A DNA stretch of 64,000 nucleotides from Fistularia commersonii (GCA_037954325.1 JBBMNZ010000001.1:8528874-8592873), one strand, 5' to 3'. Shown: positions 32,851-43,959, counted from the stretch's first letter. Made by a program: numbers and translations. Notes: generated by a model from the letters alone, not told the origin.

Positions 32851-33030
32851 ACCGCTGCCTGGTCAAAGGAATTTCTAAAAAAATGTGAAAGAGTTCCAGT
32901 ACAACCAATGTGAAAGGAATACTGTCTTAAAAATGGGGTGTAAAACAAATTTACAGTTTTTATTGTGGAGGAACACAGCTTTGAAATATTTTTCTCAGGA
33001 CTTGGTGCTATTGGGAAAAGTAAGTGGGAG

Positions 33031-33173
33031 TGTTGTAAATGGGCAGTACTTTTACCTATAGGTGGTGCTACTGCTATATCGGTGTATTACGTCTGCGTGT
33101 TTTGCGTCTCGTGTAGAAGAATGTTCCGTGTGTTCATGCTGCCTGCAATAAAGTTAGTTCTTGAAATACAATA
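33031..33173 (+). repeat. 3' LTR of the copia element
   Basis: 143 bp. The purine-rich AAGTGGGAG (33022-33030) just before it serves as polypurine tract. It is followed at once by the chromovirus sequence (minus-strand GGGTTAAGG). Confidence 0.88.
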
Positions 33174-33880
33174 CCTTAACCCTCCATCCTTCTTCGCGAT
33201 GAACGGCGAGGCCGCAGGGGATTTCGACGGTCGGATATAGCCCTGGCGCAGGGCTTCCTCTATATAGGTCTCCATGGCCGCCTGTTTTGGGAGAGAGAGT
33301 AGATCTTTCCGTTCGGCAGAGGATGGCCGGGAATGAGATTGATCGCACAGTCCCAGGGACGATGTGGAGAAAGCGCAGTGACTCGTTGGGGACTGAAGAC
33401 ATCCCGAAAACCAGCATATTGAGAAGGGATCTGGGCCCGGTGGTCTTGCTTGGGGCTTTCCACTGATGTGGCATTGAGGGGCACTACACTCGTTAGAGGG
33501 AGCTGGGGAAAACATTGCTCCTTGCAAATCTCACCCCAGCGCAGGATTTCCCCAAGTGGCCCAGGAAACCATAGGCTCATGCGCCATCAACCAAGGTCTG
33601 CCGAACACCAGATCCATCTGTGACTCCTCCAGGACATGAAACGAAATGTTAAACATGTAGAACCCCTATTCTAAGCTGAAGGGAGGAGGTCTGAGTTGAC
33701 TTGCCTGGGAGATAGAGGTTTTCCCATTACTGATCGTACAATGGAGGGGGAACATGGGATCCGGGGAATTTGTAGCTGTCAGCAGAGCGCACCGGAGATG
33801 AAGTTCCCTGCCGAGCTGGAGTCTAGGAGAGCATGGAGAAGGTGGGTAGAGTCAGACACACTAAGCTGGGATAGTAAATG
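33174..33880 (-). pseudogene. pol: Chromovirus protease and start of reverse transcriptase
   Basis: Minus strand: a protease-like DSSAGNFISG segment (about 33830), then LPPHRPWDCAINLIPG (33400), EALRQGYIRPS (33250), SPAASPFIAKKDGG (33200), which is the standard entry to a gypsy reverse transcriptase. The frame breaks exactly where the copia LTR begins and resumes at 28913. Confidence 0.8.
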
Positions 33881-34634
33881 GTGTTAAATGGACGTCAGGA
33901 GAAGTCGCAGCACCCACCTGGAGTTTTGGAGGTCTTGGGGCAGTGTGATATCTGGTGATCCTTATTTCCACAGTAGAGGCGGTTGTCTATGAGTCTGCAT
34001 CCCTCGGTGGTTGATAATCAGAGGGCATCCACCTCCATGGCCTCTTCTGCTTGCTCCGGGATGGCCCTGTGGCCGTGGCAGACCTTCCAGGGCCAGAGAA
34101 ACAGGCCTCTCTCTGGTGCGATACTCAGATGGCCTGCTGGATGAACCTCTCCAACCCCATGGTGTCATACGCCGCCAAGTGGAGGCACAAGGAGGTGTTC
34201 AGGCCTTGTCAAAACTCAGCCAGAAGGGCTGGCTCATTCCATCCACTGGCGGCTGCTAGTGTCCGGAACTGTAGGGCGTACTCCGCAATGGACCCTTTCC
34301 CCTGGCGGAGGTTGAAAAGTTGGGCCTGAAGGGAGGAATCCCCATCCGGAAGGCTGAAGACTTCTAGGAAGCGCTCCATGAAGCTCTGCGCCGTCACCGA
34401 GCCTGGGGTATTCCATATTGCTTCAGCCCACTGGAGTGCCTTACCCAACAGGAAGGAGATGATGTAGGCAATCTTGGACTTCTCAGTGGGGAACCGAGTG
34501 GGCTGCATCTCAAACAGAGAGCATTGTAACAGAAAGCCCTTACAACTTTCTAGGGAGCTGGAGTAGGTGGCCGGGCTAGCCATCAGGGCAGCATGGATGA
34601 CCTGATGAGGTGTGGAAGAGCGTGTGGGCTCCAT
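33881..34634 (-). pseudogene. gag: Chromovirus gag
   Basis: The frame starts at ATG 34634 (MEPTRSSTP), only 16 bases inside the LTR, and runs open to 34209. It holds the gag helices (SKIAYIISFLLGKALQWAEAIW, FSLPDGDSSLQAQLFNLRQG). A zinc knuckle near 33960 reads LYCGNKDHQISHC; its first Cys is missing. The gag type is the one that gave rise to PEG10/RTL-like genes in mammals, by family resemblance. Confidence 0.82.
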
Positions 34635-34639
34635 ACCAG

Positions 34640-34648
34640 GTCCAGTCT
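34640..34648 (-). other. Putative self-priming site of the chromovirus
   Basis: On the minus strand AGACTGGAC begins two bases after the 5' LTR. It is exactly complementary to GTCCAGTCT in the LTR (34726-34734 on the plus strand as AGACTGGAC), located about 31 nt after a TATTTAA box, where transcription should start. Elements of the Tf1/sushi group are known to prime from their own 5' RNA end, and this layout fits. Confidence 0.65.
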
Positions 34649-34650
34649 TC

Positions 34651-34875
34651 TGTTACGCTTGGCTCCCAGGAGGCCAGACACAGGTACATTGACTTGCAGG
34701 TTTGTTTATTCTAGCATTCAAAATGAGACTGGACAAGGACTGAAACGTTGGGTCCGCCTTAAATACTCCTTGCTAGATTAGCTGATTGTTCCCTGGTGAG
34801 GCGTGGTCACCAGGTGCGGAGGATAATTGCAGTGATTGCTGTGCCGCTTGCCCAGGGACCCGATGAGTCGTGACA
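34651..34875 (-). repeat. 5' LTR of the chromodomain gypsy element
   Basis: 225 bp. Minus strand: TGTCACGACTC start, TATTTAA box near 34758-34764, AATAAA poly(A) signal near 34706-34711, TAACA end. It is followed on the right by the GAGGC duplication. Confidence 0.9.
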
Positions 34876-35000
34876 GAGGCTGGGTCACTCTGCCGCATCG
34901 AGAACTGCCAGCTATGAGAATTGGGGCAATGTGGTCTCACACACTCCTGAGTCAGTCATATTCAATTGGCAGACACCAATGTGGCAAAATGAGGAAAAAT
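34876..35000 (-). pseudogene. gag: Mag-like gypsy gag, N-terminal side
   Basis: A minus-strand frame reads TTLPQFS, similar to the 'LPPFW' start of Mag-type gag. It has the order and orientation expected for the part upstream of 26197. The match is short and the call relies on position. Confidence 0.35.
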
Positions 35001-36220
35001 AATGGAGAAGAAGGTGAGTTCAATCCTTATTTCTCTAGACCTTAGCCAAACATACAAAGGAACACATAACAGAAACACCCGGGACGTAAACCATACCCCT
35101 GGCTGGTAATCCTGCTGGGAAAGTGGCAGCACCCCTAATTTTCGCCACATCTAAGATGACATGGGCTATTTCTCTCTGCTCTGGAGAGAAAAACAACAAA
35201 AACAACTTCCATATCAGCAGAGATGAAATAATGAATAGCCACATTTGACACACCCAAACTATTATTCAGGTTTAGAAATCAAGACCGGATATTCAAAATC
35301 AAATTTTTCAAACTGATGATTGTTTGATAATCAACCACAAAATCAATTTAGGACAGAATAGTGTCTGTACAGCTCTGTCTTGTATTTGTAGTATGTCATG
35401 AATTTGTTACCATGACGGATCTCCATTTCCTATTTTTTGCATGCATGTGAGATCTGGATTGTATTTTTGATCCTCGTGAAGAACATGCTGTTATGAAATG
35501 GACATATCTGCAACATCAGAGTTAGGGAAACGTATTAGATTACATGATCAGCTTGTGGATTTCTAGATGTTGGTTTATTGGATAGATTTTTTAAATGGCA
35601 TTTTTTTCCTTTTTGTGTTTTCTTTTTACAGTGAGGGTGTTATTGAATACTGTTGGGATATCACATCAATTATTTGGAACACTGGGTTGCATTTTGGACT
35701 TTAGGGTGAATATGCAACCACTGCACAGGTAGGTCTGAGCTGAGTAAGAAGTTTATTTTCTTAATATACAGAAAATATGTCTATAGATATGTTAATGCAA
35801 TACAAACAGTGATATAATGTTGAGTATATAGGAGTACTTGGGCATTAATATGCAGACCCTATGCAGTCAAAACAAGTATCCAAGGGAGGTGCGACACAAA
35901 TGACTGACAAGCATCTGTAGCCTTTATTATTTCAAGGCTGCTGCTGTGAGATGCAGTAATTGATGTTTAGCACCCTGTCCACATTTTCCCTTATGCCTTT
36001 TTGTTCTTCCATACGGTTTCTGATTATGGTCACAGAGTAATGACAGGGCAAGCCTGCTGATATGCAACTTTACCTAGTAGTTTTGAGTAGGACTATTATG
36101 TTGCAAGAGGGTAACTCGATTTCAGTTATCTCTGGCTGAAACCATGTCTAGATGTTCTGTAGCAAGGTACAAAAAAAATCATTATTTACAACGTAGAAGT
36201 AAAGTGAAACATCTACTCAG
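35001..36220. other. No recognisable gene
   Basis: AT-rich; no frame of known type. The outer gypsy element probably starts somewhere near 35000-35250, but no LTR was recognised. Confidence 0.35.
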
Positions 36221-36560
36221 CTACTCCCTTTAGGGGTCGCCACAGTGAATCAACCACCTCCATCTGACCGCATTCTCTGTACCCTCCTCCCTCACTCCAT
36301 CTAACTTGTCCTCTTTCCCTTCATCCAAAAATCTTCCCTTTGGTCTTCTTCTAGTCCTCCTGTATGGCATTTCCAACCACAGCATCTTTCTGCCAATAAA
36401 TTCACTATCCCCTCCTCTGTACATGAGGAAGCCAAACCATTTCAGTTTGGCTTCTGACCTAATTTCTCCAAAGCTTAACATATGTGGTCTGTCTGAACTA
36501 ATTCCTGATGCTATCCAGCCTTGTCATTCCCAAAGAGAACCTCAATATCTTCATCTCTGA
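36221..36560 (-). repeat. Divergent RTE-like LINE 3' end
   Basis: Minus strand: the LRFGF-type frame 36230-36481 reads RMLWLEMPYRRTRRRPKGRF, WRWLIHCGDP, the C-terminal end of an RTE-like ORF. It corresponds to the ends of copies A and D but is clearly more diverged. It is 5'-truncated to about 340 bp. Confidence 0.65.
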
Positions 36561-37395
36561 CTGGATTCATATACACACACAAATTGTCATGATTGGAGGC
36601 ATGTACTGACCCAAGTAAAACACTTTGGCTCCACAACAGAGAGCGATTTCAAAAAGGAAGTTTACCTAGGTTTCAGCAGTAGGTGAACTCGAAAACAGAT
36701 GAGAGCAAGAACAGGGAGGGAGATGTAGGTATCTGCCAACAGGCCCGCAAACCAGAAGAGGCAAAGTCGTTACCAGGAGACCAGGGTCGGTGCTAATATC
36801 CACCGTCAGGGCAGGGCTTGCCCAGTACTGTGAGCCAGGCAGGAGAATGCTGAGGTTTGGAAGATCTGGCTGAAGAACCACTCGATAGTCTCACATGGCA
36901 CGGAGGGATTTCTGTCACTGGCCCTGTGTGACGGAGAGATAAATGGGCTGTGATTCAAGTGAAGTGTTTTCCTACCGAGGGATTTTCTGCACAGCAAACA
37001 CTGGGTGGACACCTGTTTTGATAGTGTCAAACAGTTGTGCCAAGGGGAGCCCTGCCCCAGAGAGTGGAGTGAGAGGAAAAAACCAAAAAGAAAAAAAGGA
37101 GTGGAGGTTGAAAAAGGTGGAAAAATTGAAAGAAATTTGCCATATTTCCATACAAGTAGCGTTGGGTAGGATTGTGTGAGAAAACAGGACCATTGTGAGT
37201 TAAATATGGACTGTTTGTTGAGGCACAAGGTAGAACTGGCTCCGTTTTTAGCAAGAGGGGCAGCTGCCTCAATGACGTGCTAATGTTAGCTTCACGAGTT
37301 GAGCCTGATCCGTGTCATGCCACGAGCCGTGGGTGGGCGGACACAGACCCTTATTGGGGAACAAATTAACGTGGTCGAGGGAGAGTTCAGATTTG
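36561..37395. other. No recognisable gene
   Basis: A purine-rich AAAAAGAAAAAAAGGAG stretch lies at 37083-37101. No coding family recognised. Parts near 36640-36840 look like a decayed LTR, without proof. Confidence 0.3.
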
Positions 37396-38204
37396 TGCCC
37401 GTTTTAGTGGCTCCTGCCAAGGGACTGGACTTTGTGGTCCCGGTGTGTTCAGATTATCATTCAGGGAAAAAATGTCACAACGGCCAGGAACTAATCAAGC
37501 AAGAATGGTTTATTCAAAGTCTGGAAAATTCATTTGCGAGATATCCGGGGCCAGAATGAATGTCACCCCACGAGGAACATTCAATGTGTAGATGAAGAAG
37601 TTCTGGCCCCAAACCAAGGATAAGGCTCATTTTTTACCTCATGGCCAAAGGGTTGGAGGAAGTCCTGATAATGACTTCTTTGACCCCCCCGGTTTTACAT
37701 TCTCTTGGAGTGCGGGCGTCTGGGGTACGGGGCCTCATAAAATTGCGCTTCGATCGAAGCCGCTGGTTGGAGGAAATTCAGATGAACTTCTCCTGACCCC
37801 CTGGTTTTATGCTCTCTTGGAATGTGAGCACCGTGGCTGTGTAAAACCGTGCTTTGATTGAAGTTGCGGTTCGGAAGAAGTCCTGATAAGCTTCCTCTGA
37901 CCCCCTGGCTCTGGTTGATTATCCACAGGGGGTGTCATTGGAAAAGCACAGGGTAGCGCATTTCTTGACATCACGTGATGGGGTCTCGCAGTTACATTTT
38001 AACAGTCTTTGCAATTGATAGTGAAATAATGGTGTGAGGTTGGAGATTCTAAAATTTGACGTAGGGGATTTTGCAAGTCCCTCTCGTGACCTGAGCGTCC
38101 TCACGTCACACAAGGACTACACGACTCACGACACACAAGGACTACAATCAAAATAAACAGTAAATACAATGAATGCATGTAAACAGTGCATTACAATTAT
38201 GACA
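37396..38204 (-). repeat. Solo LTR, family LTR-X, copy 3
   Basis: It matches 20256-21064 from the GTGGCTCCTGCC end to the ATTATGACA end. The TATA region is damaged (TTTTTTACC at about 37631), while the poly(A) signal (reverse AATAAA at 37509-37514) is kept. A short duplication of the ACACAAGGACTACA segment (38107-38145) is private to this copy. Confidence 0.68.
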
Positions 38205-39924
38205 TAAAATCCGAACATTTCTCATCTGTCAACACAAGGGAAATGGTGAACCGTGTTGAGTGGTTGCATGGTCAAGCTAAGCTACACCCGTATCTCCATC
38301 AAGCTGCTTCGCCGGTCAAGACCGCAGCTGTAGAGGGGAGCTGTGTGCGTGAGGGTGTGAGGGTGGGGAAGTCAAGGGTAGGACTGTGAGTTGTTGGTAG
38401 GAAGACAGCATGGTGCAGATACACACCTGTGGGTCATTGCCTGATGATCCTTCAGAGGACAGTACCTATCTCTGCCAACAAGTGACACTTCTTCATCATC
38501 AGGTCCTCATGGAGGTGCTGTGCGAGGAGTAACGGTATTATGATTGTTTCAATTTATTTTGAAAGGGCTGAGATACTTTCGATTTGTTATTTAAAGAGTC
38601 ACTGACAGTGATATAATTGTATTTTCTATTGAAGTAGAGTGACATGGATTTGTTTGTTTTCCATTGAAGAGATTGTCATTTTCTGTTTATCCCCATTTGC
38701 CCCAATTCTGGGGTGAAATATTGAAGTTGTTGTGAGAGGTACCAAATATTGAAATATTCTTTATTTTTGTTACTTTAATTTGCCTTTACAAAAGGGGATT
38801 AAATAAGTTCTCAATATATTGTTTCACAATTTGAGCTACATCTCGGGTGTGGGAGATACACAAGGTAGGATACACCACCTTACTCGTACAAACTACACCG
38901 TAGGTTGTCGTCGTGATCATAATCGACACTGGGCCCTACTCATACCACTTGTTAATTGGTTGCAGGGTAATTAAGGGGTGAATTGAGTTGGGGCGAGGGG
39001 CTAGGACATCTTTTGGCCTCTCCCGGCTGACCAGTGTGAGATAAATTCACACCCCCACAACATAGGTGCTTTGTGTCCATTACACATGGGGAAGGAAAGG
39101 TGACAGAATGGGAGACACAGCCCCTAAGATGACAATGCCCGGGGGCATGGAACTCAAAGGCGACAACAAAAGGCAACATAACCCATGAACAAATCCAGAA
39201 CAATAGACAGACAAGACAAGGGGATAAGGCAGACAGGGACAAGAGTAGCCTCATACAGACTCAGAACAACAGAAAAGAAATATGAGGGAGTAGTAGGAGC
39301 AAAGCCTGTACAAACTCTGAGTGACAGCTACGACTGAGCAGGCCAATAGCGTGACAACAATCCCGCAACTGGTGAGGTTGAAACTAGGGCTATTAAGCCT
39401 GACTAATTGTCAGTAGCCATGTATCCTGTAAGGAGCGCAGCTGTGCATGGAGGTGAAACCATCACACAAATAGCATCATCTTAAAACTTACAGAGCACTT
39501 ACTATGATGTGTAAAACACTTTGCAAAACATTGTCAGTTTACTAACAAATATATTGTATATATAAGTTTCTGACAAGAAAAAAAAAATAGAAATAAAGTA
39601 AAATATAGACATAAATTCTTATCATAAAATGATGATGCGCAATGTGCCTGTTGTTGTCTTGGTTTGAACTCAAAAGAAACTGTTTGGTCTACATCTTATA
39701 ATTTCTCTTTGGAATATGCTGGTTTAGCTTTCTAAAAGTATAAGTCACAAATTGGCTTGCCAAACTGCATTACATTTGAACTGAATAGAAATATATAAAC
39801 AGATTTATTCCCTGTTTCTTATAATGTTGCATTTTGATAGTCAGTTCAGTTGTCATTGGAAAAATATGCAGATGCATTAAAGTTTAACGAGCTTTCATTT
39901 CAACTGTTGTTAGCACTGTGGCTG
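38205..39924. other. No recognisable gene
   Basis: No frame of known type. 38960-39450 is locally purine-rich and may be an old LTR or nonautonomous element, but I cannot pair its ends. Confidence 0.35.
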
Positions 39925-39926
39925 TA

Positions 39927-41432
39927 CAGATGGCCGAGACTAAAAGTATTCATACCCCTTGAAATTTTAACATTTTGTCATTTTACAATGTTACTGGTCA
40001 TGTTATAAACATAAATGTTTTTCATTAAAATTTTATGTGAAAGACCAACACAGAATGGCACACACGTGTGAAGGAGAACTAAAGTTATGTACAAATAAAA
40101 AATTGAAAACTGCTGTTCAAACTTATTCAGCCCCTTTTTCCCGGAGTGCAAGCGATTGCCTTCAGAAGTTGCCTGATGATTCCTGACGGATCGAATGTTG
40201 ACTTCATTACTAAATGCAGTCCGCCTGTGTGTAATGTAGTCTCAGCACAAATAAAGCAGTTCTGTGACATCTCAGAGGTTTGTTAGAAGAATATTGCAAG
40301 CAAACAGCGTCATGAAGTCTGAGGAACACACCAGGGATAAGGTTGTGGAGAAGGTTCAAGCAGTGTTAGGCTATAAAACGATTTCCCAAGCTTCGAAAAT
40401 CTCATGGAGCACAGTTCAAGCCATCATCCATAAATGGAAACAGCATGGCAAAACTGCAAACCTACCATCCCCCTAAACACACAGGCAGAACAAGGAGAGC
40501 ACTGATCAAAGATGCTGCCAAGGGACATGCATATGCTTCAGCTCAATATCACAGTGACTCTGGCCAACTTGCAGCAATCCACAGCTGAGATAGGGGAATC
40601 TGTCCACCGAACATTTTTTGGTCGCAAACTGCACAAATCTGACCTTCATGGAAGATTAGAAAAAAGGAAAGGATTGTTAAAAAAAGCATATCAGAAGGTT
40701 TGCACAAGCAACACTGCACATCATTCTGAATGCATCATTCCCACTGCTAAATATAGCGGTGGCTGCATCATGCTCTTGGAGTGCTTCTCTTCAGCAGGGA
40801 TAGGGATTTTGGTCAGAGTTGATGGGGAGATGGACAGAGTCAAATATAAGGCAATTATGGAAGAAAAACGGTTGGAGTCTAAAAGACTTGAGACGGCGGC
40901 ATAATTTCACCCATAATAGTCTAAAACAAAACAAATTGTCTAAAACAAAACATATTCATGTTTTGGAATGGCCCAGTCAAAGTCTAGAGCAAATCAAATC
41001 AAATCAGACCTTGAATCCAGTCAAGAATCTGTGGCAAAATAAAAACTGTCATTCACAAATGCTCTCCATCAAATCTGACTGAGCTTGAGCTTTTTTGCAA
41101 AGAAGAACAGGCAAATATTTCAGTGCAAATTTCAGATGTGCAAAGCTGGTAGAGACATACCCCAAAAGACTTGCAGCCATAATTACAGCAAAAGAAGCTT
41201 CTACAAAGTACTGATTCAGGGAGGGCTGAATACTTTTGAATACAGCATTTTTTAGTTTTTTTCTTTGTGAAAAAAATAAAATCATTTATTTATTTTAAAC
41301 TTTACAATTGCGTCCCACTGTGTGTTTGTTTTTCTCATTAAAATTCCAATAAAATATTTTCACATTTGTGGTCGATATGTTACAAAATGAAGAAATATTC
41401 AAAGGGTTGATAACTTTGTGAGCTTAAAAAGG
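39927..41432 (+). mobile_element. Tc1-like DNA transposon, family 2
   Basis: Inverted ends: the left AAAAGTATTCATACCCCTTGAA pairs with the right TTCAAAGGGTTGATAACTTTG read in reverse. The ends sit next to TA dinucleotides (39925-39926 and 41433-41434). The length, 1.5 kb, is normal for the family. It is a different family from the elements at 1332 and 42737. Confidence 0.82.
40312..41205 (+). pseudogene. Tc1-like transposase, family 2, broken
   Basis: Start at MKSEEHTRDKVVEKVQ; the second half of the DNA-binding region ends in AIIHKWKQHGKTANLP. The first catalytic Asp region is deleted (RKGLLKKAYQKV runs directly to NTAHHSE). The second Asp region is scrambled (FTHNSLKQN), and the Glu motif reads NPVKNLW where NPIENLW is usual. 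All three catalytic positions are lost. Confidence 0.8.
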
Positions 41433-41739
41433 TACTAGATAAAGAGTGGAACCACTCTTACCCACTCTCCAAAGAGTGGAAGGAAAAAGTGAGGAGTGAA
41501 TCTTAACCTGAAAGAAGTACTAGTGTTTTTACAGTTTTAACAGTCTTCTAAAGCACCTGAGAAGAACAGACTTTTACATGTGCTCCAGCATTTAAGAGAA
41601 TACAGCTTGAAACTCTCTCTCTCAAAATGCAGTTTTTTTTCCAAAGCTCAGTGAGTTACTTGGGGGACATTGTTCCAAGAAAAGGTGTAGAAACTGATTA
41701 TTAAAACGTCAGTGTTCTTCGCACATGGCCTAGACTCCA

Positions 41740-42165
41740 AGACCCATGTCCCTACCCGTCCCCTCTGACCTACCACCTCTGGGCAACTGTCAGCCCCATC
41801 ATTCAGAGCCCCTGGCTGCCGATAGAACTGGTCTCAACTCTTCTTGGTCTTGGCTCCTCAGTGGTGGAACGAGGAAAAATGTCAGAACAGCGGGGTTGCT
41901 ACCCATCTTTTGCTGTGAGCTGAAAACAGACCTCTTCACCAAGCTCTCCCCTACTAATGGCACTTAGCCCCCAACCCCCCCACCCAAAAAAAAAAAAAAG
42001 GATGAAATGAATGTATGTATGTATATGGTGCCAAGATGGCTATTTGGTTGAGTGGTCACTTTTGACTTCCGACTACTGGTACTTTGGATCTTTGGTGACT
42101 GAATTGCACTTCTTGTAAGTCGCGTTGGATAAAAGCGTCTGCCATATGACTGTAATGTAAATAGC
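41740..42165 (+). repeat. LINE 3' end with L2/SINE-type tail
   Basis: A frame reads LSSWSWLLSGG and ELKTDLFTKL, like the C-terminus of a fish LINE ORF. It is followed by an A run (41988-41999), a (GTAT)n stretch, and GTCGCGTTGGATAAAAGCG plus TCTGCCATATGACTGTAATG. This last tail is common to L2-type LINEs and SINEs of many teleosts. Confidence 0.6.
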
Positions 42166-42410
42166 AGAGCAATTCACACTATCAGCATTTCTGTTTAACG
42201 TAGACAGGTTGTTCTGCACTATCCACGTCTGGAGTTACTAAAGCTAGAGTACAAACTTCAGGTTCAGTTTCAACAAACTACTTTGGAAACTGCTGACTGA
42301 AAGGCTTATAGCCCAGATATGCTATATTTTGCCTGGATACTTTCAGTGTAGATTTGACATTGGGACATTCACGTTCACAGCTCCTGACAGTCCTGCCTCA
42401 GGAGATGAGT

Positions 42411-42734
42411 TCAGTTTAACTGTAGCTTATTCTCTTCTTCCCAGGACTGTAGCCTCTGCTCAAAGCCTGTGCTCTTGTCATGTGCTTGCTGAGGGTTTTG
42501 TTCGTTACTGAAGGATGGTGCAATGTGACCGTCCTCACCACATCTTAAGCAGTACCCTGGGTGGGGTTTCTTTGTGATTTTTGATTCAGTTTGGGTGTTT
42601 TCATCAAAGAAGAATTTTGCTTTGGGCTTATGTTTCTCACTTTGTTTCACAGTTTTCTGGTATGAGCTATTGCTCATAAGACACTTTTATAGAAGCCATC
42701 TGAGTCTGCACCATTGCAATTTGCTCTTCAAGCT
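42411..42734 (-). pseudogene. gag: PNMA-like gag: zinc-knuckle part (left of Tc1)
   Basis: Minus strand: a helix LEEQIAMVQTQMASI, a basic linker, and a CCHC knuckle CLRCGEDGHIAP-S (C-x2-C-x4-H, with the last Cys replaced by Ser). Such gag proteins belong to Ty3/gypsy elements related to paraneoplastic-antigen/ZCCHC12-like genes. The other half of the gene is at 43962-44300, with a Tc1-like element between. Confidence 0.6.
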
Positions 42735-42736
42735 TA

Positions 42737-43959
42737 CACTCACCGGACACTTTATTAGGTACACCATGCTAGTAACAGGTTGGAACCCCTTTTGCCTTCA
42801 GAACTGCCTCAATTCTTCGTGGCATAGATTCAACAAGGTGCTGGAAGCATTCCTCAGAGAGTTTGGTCCATATTGACATGATGGCATCACACAGTTGGGG
42901 CAGATTTGTTGGCTGTACATCCATGATGCGAATCTCCCATTCCACCACATCCCAAACATGCTCTATTGGATTGAGATCTGGTGACTGCGGAGGCCATTTG
43001 AGTACAGTGAATTCATTGTCACGTTCAAGAAACCAATCTGAGATGATTCCAGCTTTATGACATGGCGCATTATCCTGCTGAAAGTAGCCATCAGAAGTTG
43101 GGTACATTGTGGTCATAAAGGGATGGACATGGTCAGTAACAATACTCAGGTAGGCTGTGGCGTTGCAACGATGCTCAATTGGTACCAAGGGGCCCAAAGG
43201 GTGCCAAGAAAATATTCCCCACACCATTACACCACCATCACCAGCCTGAACCGTTGATACAAGGCAGGATGGATCCATACTTTCATGTTGTTGACGCCAA
43301 ATTCTGACCCTACCATCCGAATGTCACAGCAGAAATCGAGACTCATCAGACCAGGCAATGTTTTTCCAAACCTCTATTGTCCAATTTCCATGAGCTTGTG
43401 CAAATTGTAGCCTCAGTTTCCTGTTCTTAGCTGAAAGGAGTGGCACCTGGCGTGGTCTTCTGCTACTGTAGCCCATCTGCCTCAAAGTTCGACGTACTGT
43501 GCGTTAAGAGATGCTCTTCTGCCTACCTTGGTTGTAACGGGTGGTTATTTGAGTCACTGTTGCCTTTCTATCAGCTCGAACCAGTCTGGCCATTCTCCTC
43601 TGACCTCTGGCATCAACAAGGCATTTCCGCCCACAGAACTGCCACTCACTGGATATTTTTTCTTTTTCGGACCATTCTCTGTAAACCCTAGAGATGGTTG
43701 TGCGTGAGAATCCCAGTAGATCAGCAGTTTTTGAAATACTCAGACCAGCCTGTCTGGCACCAACAACCATGCCACGTTCAAAGTCACTCAAATCACCTTT
43801 CTTCCCCATACTGATGCTCGGTTTGAACTGCAGGAGATTGTCTTGACCATGTCTACATGCCTAAATGCACTGAGTTGCCGCCATTTGATTGGCTGATTAG
43901 AAATTAAGTGTTAACCAGCAGTTGGACAGGTGTACCTAGTAAAGTGGCTGGTGAATGTG
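42737..43959 (-). mobile_element. Tc1-like DNA transposon, family 3, nearly intact
   Basis: Inverted ends CACTCACCGGACACTTTATT and, reversed, CACATTCACCAGCCACTTTA, each bordered by TA (42735-42736; 43960-43961). It is 1,223 bp long, with one transposase frame that lacks only two codons to stops. It is inserted in a gag-like pseudogene. Confidence 0.9.
42769..43809 (-). pseudogene. Tc1-like transposase with two premature stops
   Basis: A 347-codon reading frame from MGKKGDLSDFERG (ATG at 43809) to the stop at 42769 stays in a single phase. It contains the helix-turn-helix (ISKTADLLGFSRTTISRV), WSDESRF (first Asp), FQQDNAPCHKA (second Asp), and SPDLNPIEHVWD (Glu). The only visible faults are a TAA at 43504-43506 (codon 102) and a TGA at 43324-43326 (codon 162). 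The absence of frameshifts makes it the best preserved gene in the window. Confidence 0.9.

Larger units (their letters stand above)
28914..33173 (+). mobile_element. Ty1/copia element nested in the chromovirus
   Basis: Two LTRs of about 141-143 bp flank gag with a zinc knuckle, protease (DSGAS), GAG-pre-integrase, integrase, reverse transcriptase and RNase H. Integrase lies before reverse transcriptase, the copia order. The small LTRs and the tRNA primer type resemble the GalEA-like copia elements described in fish and crustaceans, but this assignment is inference. The target duplication is unclear: flanks ACTTG and CCTTA share only three bases. The element is broken by stops, A runs and a mutated active site. 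Confidence 0.88.
26198..34875 (-). mobile_element. Chromodomain Ty3/gypsy element (sushi-like), interrupted
   Basis: Two LTRs (26198-26383 and 34651-34875) flank gag, protease, reverse transcriptase, RNase H, integrase and a C-terminal chromodomain, all on the minus strand. A perfect 5-bp duplication GAGGC is present (26193-26197 and 34876-34880). The integrase-chromodomain order places it in the chromoviruses, and the overall sequence resembles the fish sushi-ichi group. A copia element (28914-33173) splits the reverse transcriptase. Stops, frameshifts and homopolymer expansions inactivate it. Confidence 0.9.

Noticed and set aside
20256..38204. The two minus-strand LTR-X copies as ends of one provirus
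   Set aside because: The sequences directly inside both LTRs show no primer site, polypurine tract or matching gag/pol, and the flanks of all three copies differ. Independent solo LTRs are simpler.
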